Source: Symbiodinium natans
Lineage: Eukaryota; Sar; Dinophyceae; Suessiales; Symbiodiniaceae
NCBI GenBank assembly: GCA_905221605.1
Contig: CAJNDS010001857.1
Location: 515,793-563,292, forward strand
DNA: 47,500 nt
Reading direction: 5' to 3'
In this document: positions 9,850-18,645 of the stretch, in pieces
Numbering within the stretch: position 1 is the first letter of the stretch
Layout: every line of letters begins with the position of its first letter
Position numbers and translations under genes: made by a program
The notes under the pieces: model-generated
What the model was told of the DNA's origin: nothing
The model's input: the letters and a program-made list of their open reading frames with translations, nothing else
Database searches by the model: none

Positions 9850-10806
9850 GCTGAGGCGTTGCGCAGCTCCAACTCCTGCTCGACGAGGCGCTTGCCGCCG
9901 TCATCAGGAGCCTCGCGCGAGCGGAAGTGCTTGCCGCGGTCGGCGATGCGCCGTCCCTCAGGCCCGATGGTGGCGTTGCCGGTGACGCTCTCCGGCGTCT
10001 CTTCTCCAGCAGCTCGAGGTGCTCGACAGCGCCATACGCACCGGCCAACACTTCCTTCTGCGCGCGCCGGGACGGATGCCTTGGCCGCCCTCCTTCGCAC
10101 TTCCGCTGGACGGCCGTAGCGCGTAGGATTGCATTAGCCGTCCGGCCATCGTCCGCAAGTTGCAGGTATGCGGCTTTCTTCTGTGGGACGCCGATGGTCC
10201 GGTCCACGAGGTGCTGCAGGCCGAGGGCGTGGTGGAGCAAGGTGACTCGCCGGCGCCTGCGCTCTACGCCTTCGGCCAGCATGATGCTTCGCAGGTGCCG
10301 ATTGGCAACATGCGGAATAAAGTCCGACGCCAAATTGATGGCACATCACCTGACGTAAACACATGGTTGTACGAAATCAAGTAACGAAACTCCTGACGCA
10401 TGGGTGCAGCAACTCAGCCACCAAACCACTTTCATCACAGGTTCTGTTAGCATCCGTTTTGTTGATTGCATCACTATTGCATCATCAATTTTCCAACGAA
10501 ATGATGAGTTCCTTTGTCAGCGTAGTAGGCCTGATGGGTATAAGCGTGCACGCCTTGAACAAGGCTGCCGCCAGATGCCCGGGCTCTGGCCAATCGGGGC
10601 CTCATGAGGGGTTGCGAGTCACCGCCATACCAGCCCAGCCAGCCACGACGCTCGGCAGCGCTCCGCACGGAGGGCGAAGGAATGCACCTACGCTGAGCTG
10701 CTGCGCCCGCCGGTGCCGGCTGGTTGTGCTCGCCATCGAAGTCGACGGACGGTGGAGCTCTGAAGCTGCGCAATTCGTCCGCCTGTTGTCCCACTGCCAT
10801 GCTTGA
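9850..10806 (+). pseudogene. LINE-2 family reverse transcriptase relic, copy i
   Basis: Pieces of a non-LTR reverse transcriptase appear in order but in shifting frames. Near 9950-9990 is an LRPDGGVAGDALRRL-like segment. At 10050-10110 LPSARAGTDALAALLR matches the region before motif A. At 10225-10275 EQGDSPAPALYAFGQHD corresponds to motif B (the QGDPLSP box). The YxDD region is missing. At 10690-10800 a C-terminal piece reads RLVVLAIEVDGRWSSEAA, shared with copies iii and v. Internal deletions and at least two frameshifts make it non-functional. Confidence 0.7.
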
Positions 10807-10809
10807 GCT

Positions 10810-11500
10810 GTGGGAGTCCTTCCTCGTTGGAATGAGGGCATCGCAACATCCACATGCTCGAATCCGCCTTTGATTGCTGTAGATGCAGGGATCGGCACCA
10901 CCCGCCTAGTTTTGGAATTCCTACATGCCACAACCCTGCACTTCTGTCCTCCGGCTCCAGCCTTTAGATGGAAAAGCACCTTGGCAGGAAGGTTTTCGAT
11001 TGTGTCCCCATCCTCTTTGAATTTCGCCACATCCTGATCGGTAATCCTCCGCAGCGTGACAAATTTCTTTGATATCGCGCGGGGTGCATTCATTGATTTT
11101 GTACAGCATTCAGAAAATTGAGTGAGTGAGACCTGCAAGCCGATAGGCAGCCCCTCTGGGGCGCAGGCAAACATTCAACACAGCAAGTGACATGAAAAAA
11201 GATGATTCGTCAAAAGCCGTCGATGTTTAGAATGATTCTAACATTGACGTGACGTCATGCCCAAATGCAGTTTGACACCATGTAAAGTTGCGTTCTTTGC
11301 CTGCTCCTCCAAGAGGCCGCCTACGGGCATGCAGGACTTACTCACTTACTTACTAATCCTCCGCAGCGTGCGGTGAACATCAAAGATGTTGCTCAGCTCT
11401 TCACTGGCCGTAGGACGCCACCTCTTCGATGACTCGCATGCATCTCCCTCGGCCCGGCTCATTTGGAGGCTTTCGTCGAGTTTACTTTGCACTCTTGAGT
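10810..11500 (-). pseudogene. Copia-type retrotransposon reverse transcriptase fragment, split by a LINE
   Basis: The minus strand reads SSKRWRPTASEELSNIFDVH (11460-11371). After the inserted LINE it continues DQDVAKFKEDGDTIENLP and AKVLFHLKAGAGGQKCRVVA. This is the start of the Copia reverse transcriptase domain as found in dinoflagellates, where this block is followed by a CGN box and YAGGAD. Here CGN reads CRN, and an AGGADP word follows only after a frameshift near 10900. Removing the insert 11059-11353 plus one 17-bp duplication gives one uninterrupted frame. The integrase and RNase H parts are not visible. Confidence 0.7.
11042..11370 (+). mobile_element. LINE-1 family, 5'-truncated insertion with 17-bp target duplication
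   Basis: The 17-bp word TAATCCTCCGCAGCGTG flanks the insert on both sides (11042-11058 and 11354-11370). The insert begins inside the last codons of the LINE ORF (NFFDIARGAF, shared with the copy at 12818) and contains the 3' untranslated region. It ends GGCATGCAGGACTTACTCAC followed by TTACTTAC. It carries about 75 bases absent from the other copy. The first bases after the left duplication, preceded by GTG, match the LINE sequence, so a 3-base microhomology sits at the truncation point. Confidence 0.93.
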
Positions 11501-11514
11501 TCGGCCGCGTAGCT

Positions 11515-11605
11515 CCTTGTACATAACTATGGTAGCCTTATGCCTGAGCTCTCAATGGGCCGCCTTCGGGCTTTCAGGCCTGACTCTGACTCATTACAAT
11601 AATGG
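11515..11605 (+). mobile_element. Diverged LINE-1-like 3' end
   Basis: TTATGCCTGAGCTCTC then GGGCCGCCTTCGGGCTTTCAGG aligns with TTTGCCTGCTCCTCCAAG then AGGCCGCCTACGGGCATGCAGG in the two LINE-1 copies. It is followed by a CTGACTCTGACTC tail instead of (TTAC)n. Confidence 0.55.
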
Positions 11606-11670
11606 GGAAAAGACCCTACTTAGACTTGGAGATAAAAACAGATGATTCATGCATCTAGTTCCATTGACCT

Positions 11671-12640
11671 TGTTTTTTTTTTTATCGCACCTTTTTCCGC
11701 CTTCCTGGAGGTGTCCCTTTGCTCCTACCTAGAGCTTGGCTGGGCCTGCCGCGGTCCTTCACTCTGGCCGCATGGGCAGGCGACTGTGGCCAGGAAACCA
11801 GCGTGGCGTCGCAGCACTGCGCTCTCCGACTGCGCAGCGCCCCGTACACGACGAGGTCGAGCCTGCGACGGTCCTGCGCTCCGACATGCGGGGTGGTGGT
11901 GTTGGCCAACCACTGCTGCGAAACGACTTGACCGACCCCACCGCTTCCCGGGCGACCCGCACCTAGGCTCACTCCACGATCGTGGCCCGCCTGGCGGGGA
12001 GTCCAGTGCTCAGGCACGCTAGTGCGTGGTCGCCGAAGGGACCTACTGTGCCACGGCAGCCATGGGGCGACCCGCAGGTGTTGCTGTGTAGGGGCAGAGG
12101 TTGTCGCAAGCGGCGCCTCAATGCGACCTGCTTCGCCATCCGCGGGAGCGTCGCCTGGGATCGCAAGAGTGCCTGGGAACTGGGTGGCATGTCCGGCAGC
12201 AGCGTACGCTCGCGGAAGTGCGTGTTGAGGATTCGCGTTGCGCGCACCTGCCATCCGTGCGGCCAGTTTCCGGGCCCCGCGTCGTCGGCTGGGGGCGGGC
12301 GCCCCTTTCAACAGGGCGCACCACGTGGGGCATGTTTGCCAGCCTGCCTCTCGCAATAGCTCTTGCTTCCACTGCCTCGCGCAAACACGGGGCCCACGCG
12401 GCCCAGTAAGCGGCCGGGGCCGTGCGTTGCGCGGATTGTAGGTCGAGTAAGCCGAGCACTGCAGGCAGCGTGACGATGGGCCAGGCGTGGGGCGCAGCGC
12501 CACGGGGCTCTACTCCCAGGCAAGCTTGCAACGTTTCCCAGATGGCTGCGTCGTGCGCGGCGGCGTACCCTCGTGACTCGGACGGGGGCAGCGTGCGGAG
12601 CAGCCGCGACAAACCTCGCGACATACGTGTGAACAAATGG
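11671..12640 (-). pseudogene. LINE-2 family ORF C-terminus, copy ii
   Basis: Minus strand, 5' to 3': AHDAAIWETLQACLG, LQSAQRTAPAAYWAAWAP, LRRRLRQPLPLHSNTCG, FGDHALACLSTGLPARRA, QVVSQQWLANTTTPHVG, RRRLDLVVYGA. These blocks occur in the same order in copy iii on the + strand. The GDHALAC block with the upstream Cys belongs to the C-terminal Cys/His region of these LINEs. At least two frame changes. The 3' end reads GGCGGAAAAAGG, then a run of A, matching copy iii. Confidence 0.75.
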
Positions 12641-12803
12641 GCGCGACATACGTGCTCGTATGTAACACACGCGGGGGTCGGTACACCGCGACATACCCTA
12701 TTTAGAGCCACCGCCAAATCAGGCCTTTGCTAAGTTGTACCCAGGCTCTCGAGCTTCAAGCTCTAGAGTCGTCTATTGCAAACCCTCCAACAATCAGTTT
12801 GGA

Positions 12804-13762
12804 TACGCAAACACGACGGTCATGGTGCGTTCACTAATTTTATGTTTGCGGCAAGTGGGCTTGGTATTGAATGCTTCCAAAACCAAATTGATGACGACCC
12901 AAGCCCAGCCACCAAATCGAGTGTGGCTTCATGAGGAAACTTACATCGTACGTGATGGTAGCACGCACAAATGGTTGGGATGTCAGTTGTCCATGGGTGG
13001 TGACCAAACCTCGGATGTCGAATTTCATCTCCATGCAGCTGCACGGGCCTTTTGGGCGAACAAGTGGATTTTATGTGACAAGCACGTCCCATTGGCCCTT
13101 CGGGTAAAATTTTTCGAAGCTGTAGTGACACCGGTTGCATGTTTTGGTGCCGGGCATCGCAAAGTACCGCAGCATCATCTTCGCAAACTGGATTCAGAAT
13201 GGCGACGATTGCTTAGAATCATGGTTGGACCGCCTTCGGGACTTGATTGGTCGTTACCCTGGCATGAGGTACTGCACGAATGGAATCAACATGTCCAGCA
13301 GATGACTCAAACGTTAAACTTGCAGAGCTGGTCTTACAAATGCATCCATGGCTATTGGAATTTCGCACATCATGTGGCAAAGTTGCCAGCAAACAGGTGG
13401 GTGAAGCGTGCGATGAGTTGGTCGCCAAATGGAGTTCGCGTTCCTGGTAGACCTCGCGATTGTTGGTACACGCAGCTTGAAGCTTTTGCGCGTTTCAATG
13501 GAAGTACCTGTTGGACTGAGTACGTGACAAATTTCTTTGACATCGCGCGGGGTGCATTCATTCATTTTGTACAGCATTGAGAAAATTGAACAAAGATGAT
13601 TCGTCAAAAGCCGTCGATGTTTAGAATGATTCTAACATTGACGTGACGTCATGCTCAAATGCAGTTTGACACCATGTAAAGTTGCGTTCTTTGCCTGCTC
13701 CTCCAAGAGGCCGCCTACGGGCATGCAGGACTTACTTACTTACTTACTTACGCAAACACGAC
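12804..13762 (+). mobile_element. LINE-1 family, 5'-truncated insertion (about 0.93 kb) with target duplication
   Basis: GCAAACACGAC (11 bp, or 14 if the shared TAC is counted) flanks the element at 12804-12817 and 13749-13762. The body contains the end of the reverse transcriptase ORF and a 3' untranslated region. It finishes ATGCAGGACTTACTTACTTA, a (TTAC)n tail instead of poly(A). The 3' region is nearly identical to the insertion at 11059-11353. Confidence 0.9.
12818..13580 (+). pseudogene. LINE reverse transcriptase C-terminal region (5'-truncated)
   Basis: Open through to TGA 13578-13580. It starts after the catalytic YxDD box with LRQVGLVLNASKTKLM (fingers/palm motif region) and HKWLGCQLSMG (the YLG-like motif). 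It continues with ANKWILCDKHVPLALRVKFF, VTPVACFGAG (the llYG-type block) and GRPRDCWYTQLEAFARFN (a GRPxxxW tail common in non-LTR elements). Lacking the catalytic core, it cannot be active. The bases upstream in the same frame belong to the target site. Confidence 0.85.
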
Positions 13763-13917
13763 ACACGCGTCTAGAGGGACCCGCACCAAGCTTGTCGGTA
13801 CCACGTTTTGCAGTTGGCATGTTTGCCGGCATGGCCAGGCGCAAGGCGGCAACAGGGCGAGGCGCAAAGGAACCCTATGGCCCTAGGCCCTCCGAGCCAG
13901 GCTTAACACGCTCGCCG
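13763..13917 (+). other. Flank between LINE-1 and LINE-2 copies
   Basis: Right flank of the LINE-1 insertion. It is open in the frame of the LINE-2 copy, but I do not recognise homology. Confidence 0.3.
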
Positions 13918-14780
13918 CCGGCCTTGCAAATCGCCCTGCGGCGGCGACTCCGCCTGCCCCTGCCTCTCGCTCCAAACCGGTGCGGGGGCGCAGGGGCGCA
14001 CGGCTGTGGCCGCCGAATCGACCCGTTCGGTGACCACGCCTTGGCGTGCCCGCGCACGGGCCTCTTGGCGCGCCGGGCCAAAATCGTGGAGCGCGCATGG
14101 TTCCGCGTTGCTCGCGAGGCCGTTGGCCCGGAGGGCCAGGTCGCTCCGCAGCAGCTGCTGGCGAGGACCACCGCGCCGGGAGTGCGGACGGGGGACCAGC
14201 GCTGCCTGGACCTGGTGGTCTACGGGGCCACGAGCTGGGGTGGTGCCCTTTGCTGAGTCTTTGCTGCGATGCCACCATGGTATCGCCCCTCACGCGCGAG
14301 GGAGAACCGCACCCCCGCGCAGCCACATCTGAGGGAGCCTCGCTGCGCCATGCCGAGCGCCAGCAGCAAGCTGCGTACCCCGACCTGTGCGGGCCCGACC
14401 CCAGCGCTTGCTAGTCCTGTGCAATGAGGTTGGAGGGCGCTGGAACGACCAGGCCCGCGACTTCCTGCGGACCTTGATGCGGTTGCGGGGCTGCCGCGCC
14501 CCCGCTGCTGTGCGCCGCAGCGCGGCGAGCGGCTGGGCGCGTCGATGGTGGGGGTTGTTGTCCGTCGCGGTGCAAGTGGCCGTGGCCGAGACTGCCTTGG
14601 GCCCAACCGCGGCGGGACTGCAGCCCGCCGGCTTTGGCGCGGTGCCTGCTCTGGAGGCCGTCTTGGCGCTGGCTGATGCTGGCTGACTGCGCTGGACCCG
14701 GCCTTCCGCCGCTGCGGCCTTAGGCCCACGAGACCTTCCTGGCGGCGGAAAAAGGCCTGTAAAAAAAGAAAGCATCCACA
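13918..14780 (+). pseudogene. LINE-2 family ORF C-terminus, copy iii
   Basis: LRRRLRLPLPLAPNRCGG, DPFGDHALACPRTGLLARRA, FRVAREAVGPEGQVAPQQLL and RCLDLVVYGATSWG read in one frame to 14256. The next block (CCDATMVSPLTREG) is in a second frame, and VLCNEVGGRWNDQARDFLRT with RRSAASGWARRWWGLLSVAV (14410-14600) in a third. Two frameshifts therefore separate known consecutive blocks. The end GGCGGAAAAAGG plus an A-rich run (14747-14772) matches copy ii. Confidence 0.8.
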
Positions 14781-14949
14781 TGTCGCCGAGCTACGTTTGC
14801 TGCGCTGGCCCTCAGGCGCGGAGGGATTGGAGGGCACCACCGAAGCATGTGCTTGTGACTGCGTGCTGCGCGGCCACTCCGAGCATACCCGCGCCCTGAG
14901 ACATGTCTACCAATTACCCAGTTGACAGGCGCTCCTCACTAGCATCGCC

Positions 14950-15147
14950 GGCCTTGCGGGGTGTGCGGCTTCAGGCTGGACGCGTCGTTGGTGGGGCATG
15001 CTGTCTGTCGTAGTGCAGCAGGCGGTTGCAAGCATTGCCCTCGGCCAGCCACCGCATGCCACCCACCATTCGACGGCGTTCTCGACGTTGTGGAGCCTGG
15101 GCCATAGGCTCCCGAAGGACCCACGGACCTGACACGTTTGAAAAAAA
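14950..15147 (+). pseudogene. LINE-2 family C-terminal fragment, copy iv
   Basis: ASGWTRRWWGMLSVVVQQAV then SIALGQPPHATHHSTAF repeats the end of copy iii. It stops at a TGA near 15132 and is followed by an A-rich run (GAAAAAAACAATCC). Confidence 0.7.
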
Positions 15148-15324
15148 CAATCCAACATGTTCCAACTGCGTAGCCCCGCGCGCAGCATCCCCGCGAGAGG
15201 CTCGAGACGGCAGCCCGTGTGTAGGCGTCGCCCTTGCAGCGGCACGAGACGCAATGAAATCCGCTGTCGCGAGTTCGAGTGCGGATTGTGCGTTCTTGCG
15301 ACTGAACAAAAGCTCCATAAAACC

Positions 15325-15415
15325 CCTTGCGACTGAAGTCGGCAGGCGGTGGAGCAGACTGCGAGTCCTTCCTACGCCGGTTCGTCCGGCTACGCGACGC
15401 CGCCGCGCAAGGCTA
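15325..15415 (+). pseudogene. LINE-2 family C-terminal fragment, copy v
   Basis: EVGRRWS followed, after a frameshift, by FLRRFVRLRDAAAQG matches the EVGGRWN...FLRTLMRLRG block of copy iii. Confidence 0.5.
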
Positions 15416-16021
15416 GGCAAGCTGGTGGTTGGCGTGCCCCGCCGGGCAGGTTGGGGTTGCCGGGGCCAATTACTCCACCCTCCCCGGCCCCAAAACGGCG
15501 TTGACCTCGCTGGCGGAAAAACAGGAGGAAAACACCAAAAGCGCATTAAAGAACAAGGTTTGGAGGGTCTTCAGAGCAAGAAGGTCCTCTAGGTTGTGTA
15601 GTTTTTGGCCGTATGCTTGTAGACCTAGAGATCCGATCCTGTATATTTGCTACTTAGGAGCAATGGAAACGACTCCAGCCGCAGAGGCGTTTTGCTTGCC
15701 TTGTTGTGTGATGTTGTTGAAGTCCGCACGGAGGTGGCGCGGCCGTCAATGGCCATGGCTTCGGGCGCTCAGCTCTACCAGGCAACTGTTGTGTGTTTGC
15801 TTACAAGAAACAACAAGCTTTCCATAGTTTTGGTTATCTTCGCGTGTAATCGATGCGTTACGGTATGCCAGAGTTTCAGTGCCGCATGTTGAGTTTCAGC
15901 GTCGCTTGAGGTGCGGTACATGCGTGCAAGTGGCCGCTTGCACGGTGTGCATTCTGCGTGCAGGAATGCTGGGAATCATGGCCGGGCACAGCGAGATGGT
16001 GCATGCTGCGCGGCCCAATCA
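15416..16021 (+). other. No recognised gene
   Basis: Open frames such as 15429-15827 show no domain. The segment joins the LINE relics to MITE N. Confidence 0.4.
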
Positions 16022-16172
16022 TAATCCCCTCCAAAAAAAATCCCCTCGCCCTTTCATTAAACCCCCCCTACCCCCTAATATTATATACCCTCCATTATCG
16101 CTATGTTACAGCATATTGGGGTTTTTTTGTATTAGGGGGAGGGGGGGGGTTTAAGATTAGGGGGAGGGGATT
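16022..16172. mobile_element. Palindromic MITE N
   Basis: Ends TAATCCCCTCC and GGAGGGGATTA inverse, inner arms CCCCCTAATATTATA against TATTAGGGGGAGGGGG. About 151 bases, single copy here, no clear target duplication. Confidence 0.65.
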
Positions 16173-16222
16173 ACACAGCGGTATGTTTACGTGCGCTCGC
16201 ACTGTTCAGCTAGCGCTTAGGC

Positions 16223-17248
16223 ATGGCTCGAATGTGCGCGGAAAGTCATGGAAGCGTTCACGCCAGGAGATTTGCTCTCGCGCAGATTTGGAGCTCTGTG
16301 GCTGGTCACCTGTTCTTTGTGACGGGCCCACGCTTCATCAGTGACTCAACCAACAAGGTCTCGCCACAGAATCCCATGAGTGATTTGAGCAACACATCTC
16401 GAGTTCCGCAGGACGAGATTGAGCTCTTCCAAATGACACGCTTGGTGCTCGCCATACCGCTAGGCCAGGCTGTGTTTGTAGTTGGCGCAACAACCCATTG
16501 ACATTGCAATTGTGTTTTTCCGTTGGTGGTGCTGGCTCAATTTCGAGGACTCCTTGCCATGTTCCACCTTGTGGAGAATGCGAAGCCCCAGCCACGATTG
16601 CGGGCGTTAATCATGGCCCGCGTGTCGATGTTTGAATTTTGCGTTAAGATTACGTATTACTCGATGATGGCCACTGGTCGTGAATGGGCTTGGCAAAACA
16701 TGCGTTGCTATGATGTGCGGCCCATCTATTTGACACGCTGGCTTGGTTGGACCTTTGCCATCCCCACTCTGCTGGTCATGTTGCTCGGCTGCGAAACTGT
16801 ATTTTCTGTATTGCGAGACTGTCTTGCGTGATTATTGCAAGGGGTTGCACAGAGGAACGCATCCAAAAGTGAGAGCTCATCCCAGGAACTATTATCCAAT
16901 TCTGGATGATCGTTCCTTTAGCGAGGCGGGGGACGCAAGACATTCGTCAAAAGCTGTTCTTGCCCAGCTTGGATGCATGACTGGCAGGGTGTGCGCCGCA
17001 TCTTCCCACAGATGGCAGCAACAGCAGCATATTGCTGGGCTTGCTACATGGGCTGCGTGATCACAGATGCTTGGTATGGATGGCATCTTCCCTGCATTTC
17101 ATGCTTGTGTTCCCAGCTGTGCACGCTTTTTTGCTCCCACCAAGTGCCTCATAATGTTTGCAGGGACCGTAATGATTGTTTTCGACTTTTGTGGTTTTTG
17201 TATGGCTTCCGATCAACGACAGAGGAACTAGAGGGTCTTCCTATTTAA
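16223..17248 (+). pseudogene. Rhodopsin-like multi-membrane-span protein relic
   Basis: One frame runs through the region but is broken by TGA at 16499-16501 and 16829-16831 and by further stops near 16910. Recognisable blocks: LTRWLGWTFAIPTLLVM (about 16735-16785) resembles helix C of microbial-type rhodopsins (RYxxWxxxxPLLL). FPQMAATAAYCWACYMGC followed by TDAWYGWHLP (about 17005-17080) resembles the next helix in dinoflagellate rhodopsin-like sensor proteins. Another frame (17140-17215) reads MFAGTVMIVFDFCGF, possibly a last helix, without an evident Schiff-base lysine. It could instead be a live gene with unrecognised introns. Confidence 0.4.
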
Positions 17249-17261
17249 TTACACAGGAAAA

Positions 17262-17330
17262 GTTTTCACATTCAGAAGTCGTATAGGTTAAGAACGTTTT
17301 CACATTCAGAAGTCGTATAGGTAAAGAAGG
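17262..17330 (+). repeat. Direct repeat, about 35 bp, two copies
   Basis: GTTTTCACATTCAGAAGTCG followed by TATAGGT occurs twice in tandem. Confidence 0.9.
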
Positions 17331-17780
17331 ACAGAAAGAATGAACGAAAGAAATAACAGATGGCAAAAGCGTACAAAAAGAAATAAAGAAATAACATCAC
17401 AAACAATGAAATAACAGAACGAACAAAACATAGTGACTGAACAAAGAAAACAGGAAAGAACGCACTAAGTACATAGAAAAGATAAAACTAAATGGAAGAC
17501 ATAGAAGCAAAGATACATAAATTGCGAAAGAAGAATGCGTAAATATTGAAAAAATCAAATATTGTAGAATGAAACACGCATATTTCAAGCCTTGCAAGCT
17601 TTTTAACAATAAGATGATGATTATGCCATAAGGAGGACATCATGTGACACAGAGGACATGCATTAAAAAACCATGCGAATCCTATTTCCAGACAGTTATG
17701 CGAGTATTGTGAACATTTGCAAAAGGGGGGTGGGGCTGCACCCCCCCAAACCCGCCGGCTGATTTCTTTCTTCTGAAGCC
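17331..17780 (+). other. A-rich low-complexity tract
   Basis: GAAAGAAATAA-like purine-rich DNA, much lower in GC than its neighbours. No gene seen. Confidence 0.7.
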
Positions 17781-17832
17781 ATGCAAGATTGCTTCATAAA
17801 GAAGACATGCAAGGATTGCGTTTTCGTTTTCG

Positions 17833-17883
17833 GGGGGGGGGGGGGGTTGGAGGGCAGCTTGCAAGAAGACTTGCGTTCAACCT

Positions 17884-17918
<35 letters not shown>
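17833..17918 (+). repeat. Poly-G and poly-C tracts
   Basis: A G-run of about 14 (17833-17846) and a C-run of about 33 (17885-17917) that could pair with each other. Length is unreliable in any assembly. Confidence 0.9.
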
Positions 17919-17921
<3 letters not shown>

Positions 17922-18064
17922 CTCCCGACTCCCGACCCCTCTCTTCTTTCTCAATTGCTTGGTGGTTCAATCTTGCAGAATGCCGAGACTCTGGATCGCA
18001 GGGACCTTCAGATCTACAGTTATGCTGCAGAGGAGGTTGTTTTGAGTTCTTCAGTGTGATGAAG

Positions 18065-18140
18065 GGGCACATAGTGTAGTGGTATCACCTCCGCTTCGCA
18101 TGCGGAAGGTCCCCCGGCTTGTGTTCGATTCGGAAAGCCT
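18065..18140 (+). tRNA. Degenerate tRNA-Ala(CGC)-like sequence
   Basis: GGGCACA plus TA, a D arm GTG-TAGTGGTAT-CAC and an anticodon arm TCCGC-TTCGCAT-GCGGA with anticodon CGC (18097-18099) are well formed. Box A (TAGTGTAGTGG) is good. After GGTC the 3' half fails: TTCGATT is present but its stem is weak, and no sequence pairs with the 5' acceptor strand. Best read as a pseudogene or the head of a tRNA-derived SINE. The next 100 bases show no recognised SINE tail. Confidence 0.5.
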
Positions 18141-18344
18141 CTATTCTCTCTGTAGTTTTAAGAGGAACACCCGTATTTCCACTGTAGTCTAATCGGAAAA
18201 CTTCTGTTTACTCTGTTAAGGGGAAGCCCAGACAAGCGCGAAGGTACAAAACGCGGAAAGAAGGGTACTGTACAGCACTTTGCGCCCTTTGCAGCACCTC
18301 TGGAGCCACACGGAAAACCACCCAGTCACGTGCATGAACTAGAA

Positions 18345-18450
18345 CCCATATATATATATATGTATATATACATATATATAAGAGCAAAACAACAAAACAG
18401 CAACAGCAACGGCAACGGCAACGGCAACGGCAACAGCAACAGCAACAGCT
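18345..18450 (+). repeat. TA and CAACGG/CAACAG microsatellites
   Basis: TATATATATA palindromic tract (18346-18380), then hexamer-like repeats (GGCAAC)n and (AGCAAC)n to 18450. Confidence 0.9.
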
Positions 18451-18548
18451 TGGGGGGTCTTCGTGATCGAGCTATCCCTCTGCTTTGCCTTGCGCCGTGT
18501 GCATGCCCAAGGTATCTGAACACGTTGGGATGCGCAGCTTGGCTTGCT

Positions 18549-18626
18549 GGTTTAGGGTTTGGGGTTTGGGGTTTGGGGTTTGGGGTTTGGGGTTTAGGGT
18601 TTAGGGTTTAGGGTTTAGGGTTTACA
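18549..18626 (+). repeat. TTTAGGG/TTTGGGG array
   Basis: Mixed TTTGGGG and TTTAGGG units. First telomere-like tract after the 11.7-kb gap. Confidence 0.95.
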
Positions 18627-18645
18627 CAGCAACTTTCCGGGTCAG

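Noticed and set aside
16499-16501. Recoded TGA (selenocysteine or reassigned stop)
   Set aside because: Several other stops break the same frame downstream, so a relic or missed introns is simpler.
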